Assembly (NCBI GenBank): GCA_038087015.1
Contig: JASBNA010000005.1
Location: 1-64,000, forward strand
From: Cerrena zonata
Lineage: Eukaryota; Basidiomycota; Agaricomycetes; Polyporales; Cerrenaceae
DNA length: 64,000 nt
Direction: 5' to 3'
The translations under genes and the position numbers were made by a program. Positions 1 to 10,190 of the stretch are shown here, one piece after another. The first letter of the stretch is position 1, and every line of letters begins with the position of its first letter. The notes below the pieces were generated by a model. It saw only the letters and a program-made list of their open reading frames with translations. It did not search any database and had not been told where the DNA came from.

Positions 1-25
1 TTGAGAGCAAGGGATTTACGATATA

Positions 26-305
26 TGCGTCTCGGACGCACACTGGCTGTAGGGTAACATATTGATTTTGATATCATGAATATTTGATGCGTGTGGTCCA
101 AATGCGCGGTGCACGGACAGATTATTAGCCTTAAGAGTTAAGTGATGCTCCCATATGCGTCCCGGACGCACATTGGGGCGCGGGGTGGTCATGATTTAGC
201 CGAATTGAGGTGAGCGTGGCGTGCGTCCTGGACGCACACTGGCGCCACGCAACCATAATTCAGCCGCCTGTTGCAGATTGTATGTGAGTGTGCGTCCAAG
301 ACGCA
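26..305. repeat. Four copies of the short palindrome
   Basis: Copies of the core TGCGTCCNGGACGCA or close variants lie at 26-40, 156-170, 222-236 and 291-305. The last three are 66 and 69 bp apart, the same period seen in the other arrays of this window. The first copy has a variant centre (TCTCGG). A half-copy starts near 449. Flanking bases often extend the symmetry to about 21-23 bp. I see no gene in 1-735. Confidence 0.85.
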
Positions 306-735
306 CACAGGTGCCGCGCACACGTAACTAACATGACAAAGACATATTTTTTTGAATGTTTTCACATGTTAATTACATGCGCTCGACAGTCGCACAGTGT
401 AATCCCCGCTGTGGCAATCTAATTCAACCGTGTTGATGATTAAGTGTGAGTGTGCGTCATGAGAGTGATTATCGTCATCCTAGACGGCAGAAGAAAATCA
501 TGATTAACCTTGGATAATATGACGATGTCCAGCTGTAGCTATGCAGCATGCATGCACATTGCAGACCCACAAATGATTCTCTCTGTGAGGTGGATATGGA
601 GGACTACGCTTGCCCCTCTCGTCTAAATAGCACGGTGCATATCATATCATTTTCATACATCATAAGAAAAACATATTACATAGGGGGGCATATAAATCAA
701 AAGAGTCAATGTTAGACGTCTCTAATGGGCAGCAC

Positions 736-3700
736 TCAGCGCTTCCTTCCTAGTCTCTTCCTGTGTGAGTCCGGAGCCAGCTTCAACATCGTGGGTCCTT
801 TGGCTTTCTCTTGACTGAGAATGGCAGTAAGCGCGTCTCTCCTCTTGTCCCTCGGTCGAGAACGACCGCGTTCATCTTCATCACTGGACAATGTGTCTGA
901 TGGGGCTTTCCGCTTGGGCCCAGTAGGTGTATGCACTATAAGAAAGTCAGTGTACATATTTGAATAATAGGCTTAGAGACACACCTCCTATGGTACTAGG
1001 GCTGCCACTACGAATGGGGCTGTGATTAGGAGTAGGGCTGTCAAACCGGTACTCATCATCAAAGATTGGCGGAGTGGGATCCGCGATGGTCATCAAGAGA
1101 CATAGCTACGTTATCAGCTATCGGGTCATCCGGAAGGTGTGATGGTCGGCTTGTGGTTGTGGCATCCTCCATTCGAGGAATTCTTGCTTGCAGCCCCGAC
1201 AGAGAATCCAGTGATTGCTCGATGAGTATAGCAGGTGAGGTGAAAGAAGGCCCCGCGGGGAGCGTGGGGGATGTGTTCACCAGAGCAGTATTCGTACCCC
1301 TAGGACGAGGGGTGTAACTGTGGTTTGTTCTTCCAAAGGACGCTGGATAGCAGGATATTGTGACAGCACAGCTAGCGGTGCAGCGGGTGTTGTGGTAAAT
1401 TCCGAATGTGGGGGATTTAAGGCAGGAGAAGGGGCAGAAGGCGTTGTGGTAGGTCCTTCAGCTGATGTAGGAGCAGCTAGACCTGCAGCAGCAACTATTG
1501 CAATTGTTGCAGATGGACTGGTTGGAGATATTGTGGCAGGAAGCAGGGATGGAGTGTCTAAGGTAGATCCATGGAGAGGCGTCGGAATAGTGGGAACCAG
1601 TAATGGATCAGCTGTAACAGGAGCAGCCGGAGACAATGCGGTCACAGTATCAGCAGTAGCTGCAGCAGCGAGAGCTTTCTTGGTGATTTTCTTGCGTGGC
1701 GCTGGTGTGGTCGCTTACCCTTATTTTTGGACTGGGAAGGATCAGCTGTCGCTGTTTGGGCCTCAGTCGACACATTTGTTGAAGACTCGGCTGTCTCAGT
1801 TGATGTGGGACTAGCCTTCGCTTTGGTTTTCTTCTTGCTCTTTGAAGCCTGAGTGTTGTCTTGATCCTCGCATATTTGAGCTGCTTTCTTCGCTTTGGCC
1901 TTCCTCTTTCCCTTGGTCTTTGGGGTCTCATCTTCATCCTCGTCCTTATCGTTATCCTTGGCTAGCGCGTAATCAAAGTCGTCTTTCTGCAGGTTGTCCT
2001 CAATGTAATCTGGATGGAACCACTTCTGAAGCCCTTTGGGGGCTGATACAAAAGCTTTGAGCATCACGCCTTTGCCGAAGGCAATGTTGTTGAGAAAGAC
2101 ATCGGAGGTACCGCGGGCAACGAGTTGGTAAAAGACTACAGTCTTGGGCTGGTTCTGGCGCCACAAACGACCGCGCAGCTGGTTCTCATCTTGTTCAGAC
2201 CAGTTGACGTCCTGCCGATCAATGTCAGCGCGCGATCACAAGAGGAAAGGAATGCATACCAAAGACACGAGGATATTGGCGAATGGTAAATTTAGTCCTG
2301 TAGTGCCAACGATGGAAACGAGGAGCACGCGAGGACCGTCCACCCCGCTAGTACGGAACTGGTGAATAACCTTGGTGCGTCTCGCAACAGTCATTCCACC
2401 GTCGATCGAGAAGATACTGGATCTCGTGGACATTTAAGACCTACACCGGGATGAGGACTGCTCGATAGACCGGTGAGACTACGAAGCAGCACTTACTTGC
2501 TTGATATACCTTGTGTTAATGACAAAGGCTGAGTAGACCACAATCTTGTCACACGGTAGGTTTATCCTCTGTAGTGAGAGGCTCATCCGGTCCATCTACG
2601 AGTTCGCCGTCAACTGTGGTCATGGGGCTGCGAGCGTCAGATTTGAGATGATAGTGAGGACGCGCACAAGGGCGGCGAGTTTGGTGGAAGGGTTTAGCCT
2701 CCCAATCTCCTAGCGTATTGAAGGCGAGGGTTGTCTCACGCCCGGTGTGCAAGTCGGGATGCAGGCACCGTCTGCGGAAAGCGAGGTAGAAGTGCTGTTG
2801 ATTAGGAGATGAGCAGAAGCAAGAGAATAAGAATACCGTGCGTCCTGGACGCACACCGGGCGCAGAGGCCTGACGGACACGAGCGATGTATTGTGGGGGG
2901 CAGCAGCAGGTGTGCGTCCAGGACGCACACCGAGTGCAGAGAGCACAGAGAAGTTGCTGTCTCTTTCGTATCACGGGGGCAGCAGCAGGTGTGCGTCCTG
3001 GACGCATACCTGCTCCTGCACACCGATGCTCGACTCAGATATGGAGATGACAAATCATAACATACCTGGCCTTCGGTTCGTTTGTTGCTGCTCTTCTTCT
3101 CAAATGCTGTCGTGATTTCGTCCAGCCCGTCTTGCTCAGTGGGCGTCAACGCTAGCTCCAGAGCAACATACTTGTAGGTTTGATGTCGATAATCGACTTG
3201 CCGTTGTACGTCACTGAGTTGGAGTCCCTGCGAATAATGTGGCCTTCGAACATCGCTCGCATCTTGTTCATCCAATGCATACTGTACTGGGCGACGTGAT
3301 CCGGGATGTTGGCTTCCTCCTGCCCACGGAAGAAGTCCACGTTCCAGACGCCACGTTCATCCCGCTCGTTACGATCCAACCGACTCGCTTTGGTCATGTC
3401 ACGGATCATCGTCTGGTAGTCCAATGCGTTATCGAATCCCTTGATCTCCATGAAGCGACCAATATGATAAAGATCCTGTCATCAGCGTTATCAGCATATC
3501 AGCATATATACAGTCAACGATGGTCAAGTAAAGGGTGCTTACGTGGGGACGGGTGAGGACAGGAGTTGCCGACATGCCCACAAAGCCGCGGCTACATTGT
3601 CGCAAGCCCCAGACTGCCCAGTAGCTCTGACCAACGTTGCGTGCATTATGCACCTCGTCCACGGCCGTAAAGAGCCATTTCCGCGTCAAGAGAGTTGGAC

Positions 3701-5680
3701 TACAGTTCTCAATGACCTTGGGAGCATTATTTGGGCTTGTGGATGCATACTGCAGGCAATTAATTGCGTCGCTGGTCAGTGCCTTGGGTTCACATGGTCA
3801 GATGGATGATATCTGTGGAGATCTGGCCAAAAAAGCTTACCGTCATAGTGGCCAACACGATACGGTGGCCGGGTGCATGCTTTGACATGTGGAAGGTCGT
3901 GTGCCAGTAATCTGGCATCTTCAGCGCCCCTCGGTCATACAGCAACACATCGAAGCTTCCGCGTTTCAGATACCGATGAAGTTCAACTTCGACCTGCGCC
4001 CTCAATGACAGGGGGACCACCAGCAAACAGGCCTCATCAGGAATGTTGTCATGTTCCTGGAACTTTTTACCCTCTATTGAACAAGATAGCTCCATCAGCT
4101 TAGGCACAGTAACTGAACAAAAAAAACACACTGAATATGCCGGGAAATTGACCGGTATCCTGTTTAGTTTTGGCGGTAGTATGCCAGAAGTGCAATTACG
4201 CCGATGACTTGCAACGTCTTGCCAAGACCCACACCATCCATCAGGAGGATGGGTCCTCCGGCAAAAGCACTGTCCAGCATCTTAAGCATGCCTACGAGCT
4301 GGTGCCAATGTGGACGGAGAAGCTTCCGATCGGGGTCATCGAGTGCTTCATTGTGAAGGGAATCATCAATCCAGGGATCGCGGATACCGACAGCATCAAT
4401 GTAGTTGTTAAAGTGAGGGAGAGTCCCATCGGGAGAGATACCTAAAAGGGCACAGATCGCCTCCGAATTCATGGTCTGATATTTCTCCACTCCACTTTCC
4501 CAGTCCTTCAAGTCGATGCTGTCGAGTGTCAAGACGGGAATGTCAACCGAGTCTTTGGAGAGATTGATAATCTCCTCCGCGATCTCAGCATCCATACGAT
4601 CGACATCTTCTTGTTTGCTTAACAACATCAGAGATTGCCGAAGTGCGGGCTTATCTCTGTTACAACGACAACTGTCAGATGTGAGAAAGATGATGTGATA
4701 AACATGTACGTACTGTGGATTGTTTTGCCTTGCATATCAATCGAGAGGGCGAGGCGTATGTCTGTGAGCTTATCGCGATACTCATGAATCTGCGCCTGAG
4801 ATTCAATATCACCGAATTGCCGATAATACTGCATCAATCTGCCACTTTTCTGCAGAAAGAGACGCAATGTTGCCATGTTGCGATCCGTGGTTTCGAATTC
4901 TACAGAACCAGATGATCAATAACAAATACAACATAACAAGGAGATGTGTAGGATTGTATACACTACTATGCAGAGTCTCGGCGACCTCAATCGCAAGCTT
5001 GTCCATATTGACGCCATCACGACGGTATTTTGGAGGTCATGGCATGCCATAAGTTCGATACCCAATAATCAATAGCTTTCCTGACCTCGGGGGTAGATTT
5101 AGACGATCCGGGCTTCTTGCCGCTCTCCCCAAATATGCTGTCCGCGATCAGGTCCTTGACCTCACCAAGGTCTTCTTCGAATATCTCAGGTAGCTGATGA
5201 GGGTATGAGTGTGCATCCGATGATGATGCAGGATTCGAACGTACGTTGCGACTACCGTGATCTGCAAGTATAGACTCGAAGGTTTTTTTGGAGTCCCGAA
5301 AACAGCGATGCATAGCGTCCACGAGTTTCCATTTCCCGTTGAAGGAGAGGTTGATCGCTTGGTTGTAAGTTTTCTCTGCCTTCGGCGGTGTTATCACCTT
5401 TAGCTCTGCTGAACTCCAGGCGTTCTGAACGTGTACGGATCTTGCAGAATGAGTCAACGTAACATTTGACCAGACTGCATTCTCGCTCTGTCCAGCCAAA
5501 GGGATGTTTCTGGGTAGGAGGGACAGCTTCCCAAGGGGGTTCAGCAAACCCTGTACGTTTTTGCCAGGTGGGCCATGACCAGGGTGCGTTAGGATCAACG
5601 GGAGTATTTACAGAGACAGTGCGTTGCCTGAATTCAGCAGTGATATTAAGCAAGCTTGATCCATAGCTGAAGGTAGGCAT
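736..5680 (-). pseudogene. SNF2-like helicase/ATPase gene, frameshifted copy
   Basis: This is a paralogue of the minus-strand gene at 10191-14654, recognisable along its whole length. The start is ATG at 5680 (MPTFSYGSS). It keeps the SNF2/helicase landmarks: Walker A DGVGLGKT near 4200-4240, Walker B DEVH near 3660, motif III SATP near 3570, motif V GTTGLNL near 2300, and a motif VI-like GRLWR near 2160. A charged Lys/Asp/Ser-rich tail follows and ends at 736. SNF2 proteins use ATP hydrolysis to move along or remodel DNA or chromatin; the role of this divergent clade is not known to me. Aligning it by eye with its paralogue shows frame breaks near 5375-5400, 5022 and 3178, none explained by a plausible intron. 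It is therefore probably a pseudogene, or less likely carries sequence errors. One intron holds a palindrome array (2839-3006). Confidence 0.75.
2839..3006. repeat. Intronic array of three palindromes
   Basis: Cores lie at 2839-2853, 2913-2927 and 2992-3006, spaced 74 and 79 bp. They fall inside the intron of the SNF2-like pseudogene between the exon ending ...NKRTEGQ and the exon beginning HFYLAFRRR. The spacers share the motif GGGGGCAGCAGCAGG in front of copies 2 and 3, so part of the unit is duplicated along with the palindrome. The paralogous gene carries a similar array in the equivalent intron. Confidence 0.85.
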
Positions 5681-5954
5681 AGCAGACACGTTGACAGCGT
5701 CGGAAAGGATGTGTGGAGAATATTTGTATGGTCATGATTTACACGAGCTTTTAAGGGATTGCCTAGGATCGGACAAGCGAGTGCCAAATTGTTTGCACCA
5801 CTTAGCGGATGCCCAATGACTTGCTTCTCAAAGAAGAGATATTGTTTTGCCACCTTCGCGTCCTGAACTAGCATCAGGGACAGGATATCCTGAATATTTC
5901 CCCGTCCTGCGTGGTTGCAGATAATGTTATGATATTACCAAGATGTGCGTGATG

Positions 5955-5969
5955 TGCGTCCAAGACGCA
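5955..5969. repeat. Single short palindrome
   Basis: One copy (TGCGTCCAAGACGCA) lies about 275 bp upstream of the start of the SNF2-like pseudogene, in the gap between it and gene X-left. A direct partial repeat, GATGTGCGT, precedes it. Confidence 0.8.
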
Positions 5970-6293
5970 CACCGGTGTATGGTGCCATCTGCATATCGAG
6001 CACATGGATGGAGAACAACGGGTGCACCTAATATGGGGTATTGGCTGTTCCATGCGACTTAAGCTGCTGAACCCTAGCAACCGTACCTTGTACACATCAG
6101 TTTCAATATCGGACCACAATGTTCCTGATGGAAGATCGTATGTTCCTAAACAGAGTGCATTGATATGTCGGCGTGATCTCTTAGGCTTAGCAGCATAACA
6201 CTCGGTCTATATATCTCAGACAACGGCTACAATTATATTGAGAAAGTCTCGTAAGAGAGACATACGGCAAGACATAGTTACAGGACTACCAAA

Positions 6294-7161
6294 CTAGTTG
6301 TGAGCGAGGACATGTGCCTTGCACTGATCGCGCAAATCAAGGAGATCGTCCTTCGTTGAGACGAGGCGAGTGGCCAACTCAGTGAGGTCGGCGAGCACCG
6401 AGGCCAGCCCACTGTATTTTGGGTTCCATTTGTCCTCTTGCTTGAAGAGGAACTCGCTATATGCCTCTGCGGTGACTAGGCTTGCGTCAAACAGGAGGTA
6501 GGCCCTGTTTTTCTCCTGCCTCCGAACCCCGGCGAAGTCGGCTGCTTCCCACTGGTTCCAGATCTCCTTCCACTTGAGTACACGCTCGAGCATATTTGTC
6601 CCCGCCTCATGCATGAGCTTGAAATAAGCTGCATGTGCAACTGGAGCAAAGTCACCTCCCGGCAAAGGAGATAGTTACAAAAACATACCTCGTCCCGGGG
6701 TACGCGGATCGTCAGAACTTACGGCTTCTCTATCGGTGTATCGTTGCCTCGCTAAGCGTAGTATAAGTACATGAGACTTGATTATTGAGTAAACAGGACT
6801 CGCCTGTGGCATGGTCGATGCGCCTCCAAAGAGTAAAGGTGCCTTCCAACCTAGACCAGGCACCATCTTCTGTGAGAGATCATCGATCAACCGTTAGCCT
6901 GAATAGGTAAATCAGATGCAATTGAAACATACTCATAATACATATACTTTCCTCGAATTCGATAACTCGATCACAAGGCCTGTCAGACACATGGCGATAG
7001 CGCACCATAAAGCCAGTGTGGTAGTCCCCAAGCACTGCTTCATCTGGTGCCTGATAGCTGTTCAGTAGGATGCACGTCTGAGAATGATGGGTGCTGCTTA
7101 CCGGGTAATAGGACAAAAGCGGGCAGCTGTAACACTCGTCGATTGTTGAGGGAGGCTCCAT
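6294..7161 (-). CDS. Gene X-left, unrecognised five-exon protein
   Basis: I do not recognise the family. Exons on the minus strand are 7161-7102, 7050-6948, 6869-6804, 6751-6689 and 6640-6294, giving about 212 residues with no frame break. The start MEPPSTIDECYSCP matches MQHPTTVEECRALP of X-right. Exons 1 (60 nt) and 3 (66 nt) have the same length as in X-right. The last exon is helical and charged, with a shared W-x-x-x-x-F-x-G-x-x-x-x-E-x-N-R pattern. No signal peptide or membrane segment is visible. Intron 3 begins with GC rather than GT (GC-AG). It is transcribed away from a large palindrome shared with X-right, and the SNF2-like pseudogene lies about 610 bp downstream on the same strand. 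Confidence 0.7.
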
Positions 7162-7196
7162 GAGTTGAAGCCGACACACTGCTCACTGTCTCAAAT

Positions 7197-8275
7197 ATAT
7201 CTCTGGTGGTTGTAAACTTTCCATTGCGCTGGTTAGGGGCTGATCTCGACTAGCCTGCGGACAAGACTAAGGAGCCCTTAGTGCGTGGGCCTCGATGCGC
7301 GTTGGTAGGCCACGACTGGATTATAATCAATGAGTTATGAAACCTAAGCTCTCCGTGAGTCAGGAAACGTACGGTCATCAGGGTATTTGGGTCGAAGAAT
7401 CCCGCTCGGGAGCCAAGTGGGGCTTCTAACTCTCGGGACCGTGCTAATTAGACTTTTGAGTGACTCCAATATGAAATGATGTTTGGCATAATCGAATACG
7501 TTCGGGAAGAAGTGTGATTGGATAAGGCCGAGACCGCGGGCTAGACAGAGGTCCGCATTTAGCCGAACGTCCGCCCTGGGGCAGGTGTGCGTCCTGGACG
7601 CACACCGCTCCCTGGTCCACCTGAATTTCTCGCAGATCGGGATCTGTGTGCCGCTGTGCGTCCTGGACGCACAGCGGGGTGCAGATCAGCTGGCCAGGAG
7701 GTATCGGTACATAGTACTGTGCAGGCGGGTATCCGTCCAGGACGCACAGCGGCACACAGATCCCTATCTGCGAGAAATTCAAGTGGACCAGGGAGCGGTG
7801 TGCGTCCAGGACGCAAAGCGGCACACAGATCCCGATCTGCGAGAAATTCAAGTGGACCAGGGAGCGGTGTGCGTCCAGGACGCACACCTGCCCCAGGGCG
7901 GACGTTCGGCTAAATGCGGACCTCTGTCTAGCCCGCGGTCTCGGCCTTATCCAATCACACTTCTTCCCGAACGTATTCAATTATGCCAAACATCATTTCA
8001 TATTGGAGTCACTCAAAAGTCTAATTAGCACGGTCCCGAGAGTTAGAAGCCCCACTTGGCTCCCGAGCGGGATTCTTCGACCCAAATATCCTGATGACCG
8101 TACGTTTCCTGACTCACGGAGAGCTTAGAACTCATAACTCATTGATCATAGGCTTACCAACACGCATCGAGGCCTGCGCAATAACGAAATGAGCTCTTGA
8201 CCAGCTCAATGGTAAGTTTACAACCACAAAAGATATATTTGAGAGACGGTGGGTGGGATCCCTAATACCGTATTT
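7197..8275. repeat. ~1.1 kb palindromic region between divergent X genes
   Basis: The two sides are reverse complements about an axis near 7736. For example, 7441-7451 pairs with 8021-8031, and the start codons of the two X genes (7161 and 8320) sit almost symmetrically. The match is nearly exact from about 7290-7676 against 7797-8182 and weaker outward to the X gene starts. About 120 bp at the centre is asymmetric, with a 69-bp direct duplication in the right half. The region must contain both promoters, so the X genes are under near-identical upstream sequence. Confidence 0.88.
7588..7884. repeat. Array of five palindromes at the centre of the large inverted repeat
   Basis: Cores lie at 7588-7602, 7657-7671, 7732-7746 (first bases degenerate), 7801-7815 and 7870-7884. 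Start-to-start spacings are 69, 75, 69 and 69 bp. The spacers are not unique: the same ~45 bp segment containing CGAGAAATTCAAGTGGACC occurs three times, in both orientations. This is the most regular array in the window. Confidence 0.88.
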
Positions 8276-8319
8276 TACCTCCTCCACATCTCACCTCTCA
8301 TCATATCCCTGCTTCAAGT

Positions 8320-9185
8320 ATGCAACACCCAACCACCGTCGAGGAATGCAGGGCTCTGCCCTTGGTCACCAACTACACTGTAAGTCGCACCTGCGTATTG
8401 TCGACGATCGTCTGATTCATATATACCAGACTCCGGCCCGGGTTCAATGGGGCCCGGCATTGGTGTACAACGTATGCCTCGCCCGAGATCATGGCGATTT
8501 CCTCCTCATCGTGGAGGAAGGCGCCACTCTCCAACGTAAGTGCCTCATGATAAACTCGCCCTATACAATTATTCATTTGTGCAGACAATGGAAGGATCCA
8601 ACGCCTCGAAGAGGCCTTTGCTTTCAGGAGGGTAATGCCCAACCTCATAGGTATGTTCTTACCCTTACGTATTAGTTTACACACTAACAGTACTTCAGGA
8701 AACGTCTATTACACTCAGGAAGCCAGACATTTGGGCGACTTGCGCCCTCCAGCACTTAGTATATCTCCATCTTCTATCGCAATTGACATTCTAACTGCCT
8801 CATCATAATAGTGGCTCACGCTAGTTTCCTGCGGCTCTGCATCGAAGCAGCCCAGCACGTCGTAGAACGAGTAGAGCGATGGAGACGGTACTGGGTAGCA
8901 TTGCGAGAGCGGAACTTTGGCGGCATCCAGACCGCTGAGCGTAACAGGTCTCTTGCCCTGTACTACGCTGCAGTTCTCGCGACTGCCAAATTCGCCTCAG
9001 CTCTCGAGCTTGAGGCCACACGGATGATGCGCGAGGTGTCTGGAGTGGACTCACTATTGGCTGAGGTGCTGAGTAGCAGCGCTCACTTGAGGTGGGTATA
9101 TGACAGGCTGCGCCCTGATATCGTCGAGCTGCTGGTCTGGATCTGGGCTCAAGACATTGACAATAATGTAGTTTTGTATACGTAA
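8320..9185 (+). CDS. Gene X-right, unrecognised five-exon protein
   Basis: Paralogue of X-left, family unknown. Exons are 8320-8379, 8430-8535, 8585-8650, 8699-8758 and 8812-9185. All introns are GT-AG and 49-53 nt long, and the reading frame is open to TAA, giving about 221 residues. Segments NGRIQRLEEAFAFRRV (exon 3) and AHASFLRLC...VERVERW (exon 5) align with DGAWSRLEGTFTLWRR and AHAAYFKLM...LERVLKW in X-left. The C-terminal half is predicted to be helical and rich in Arg and Ala. No signal peptide, zinc-binding pattern or nucleotide-binding motif is visible. Conserved exon structure with clear protein divergence suggests both copies have been kept as genes while their upstream regions stayed alike. 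Confidence 0.75.
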
Positions 9186-9348
9186 ACCTTCTGTACATCT
9201 ATGCTTTCAATATCGCAAGTCCCTCTGCTTCTTTTTGCGTGACTCTGAGATTGCAGAATATGCATGTGGTTGGTTGCCGAGTGGTCAGTCTTGGAAATTA
9301 TACTCACAAATATACTTGCAAATGATACACAGACGATAACGACACCTG

Positions 9349-9490
9349 TGCGTCTTGGACGCATACCCACCCCACACCACGTATCATCTGCAACTCTCAG
9401 AAAACCTCCGCTACAAATGAAGACTTAGTGACATCGTAAATTTATATGATCTCAATCCTATCCTGTCTACAGGTGTGCGTCCTGGACGCA
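9349..9490. repeat. Two short palindromes downstream of X-right
   Basis: Cores lie at 9349-9363 (TGCGTCTTGGACGCA) and 9476-9490 (exact consensus), 127 bp apart, which is close to two periods of the other arrays. The 9186-10190 gap otherwise holds only the minisatellite; I see no gene in it. Confidence 0.82.
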
Positions 9491-9810
9491 CACCGCTCAC
9501 CGCACTTATCTGGTGTATGGTAGCCATTATAATTTGATTATTGTATTGAACTGTAGTCCTCGCTGTATCTCTCTCATGTACCTCTTCATCAGCGACAGCA
9601 ACTCTACACATCTTGAAGGCATATAACTAATCATCAATTTGTACTTTTTGTACTTGCATATGTAACGTCCTAAGACCAGCTTGAACAACATGAAAGTAAC
9701 AACGTCTGAATCTTATGAAAATGTGAGACCGGCGAAAGAGAATTGTGCGCAAAGCATAGGAAGTAACAAAAAGATAAGCATAGAAAGGGATCGCATAGTG
9801 AGCAGAAAGT

Positions 9811-10000
9811 AAAGACGTCCGAAAGTCGTGAATAAGCAGAGATGTCCGAAAATCATCAAAAACGTCTGGAAGCCGTGAATACGCAGAGATGTCCGAAAGT
9901 AAACAAAAACGTCCGAAAGCCGTCAATAAAGCAAAAGCAAAAACGTCCGAAAGTCGTCAATAAAGCAGAGATGTCCGAAAATCATCAACAACGTCCGAGT
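9811..10000. repeat. Minisatellite with GTCCGAAA units
   Basis: About eight imperfect copies of a ~20-30 bp unit containing ACGTCCGAAAGTCGTCAATA or ATGTCCGAAAATCATCAA occupy this stretch. Copy length varies, and two unit types alternate (ACGTCC... and AGATGTCC...). It lies between X-right and the 3' end of the intact SNF2-like gene and has no open frame of its own. Confidence 0.75.
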
Positions 10001-10190
10001 AGATACGAGTAGACTACGTAGTGTAGCTACTTACAAATGATATGGAAACTATGCATGATGCACAATTTCCGACGAGTGTCCTGGTTCCAACAATGTACGA
10101 AAAAAAGGCGGAGGAGTTCAACGGCGGCCCCGACCCTTTGGTCCAGCGCGGCCCCTACCCTGACCTCGGCTACGCTCTGTTGCTTTTATA

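Noticed and set aside
7588..7884. Regularly spaced palindromes as a CRISPR array
   Set aside because: The host is a eukaryote, the spacers are duplicated copies of each other rather than unique, and no cas gene is present.
7444..8028. Overlapping frames on both strands with repeated CVLDAH / RPGRT segments
   Set aside because: These are translations of the short palindrome and the large inverted repeat. The same words appear on both strands and in other arrays (2549-3275, 14865-15533), so they are not proteins.
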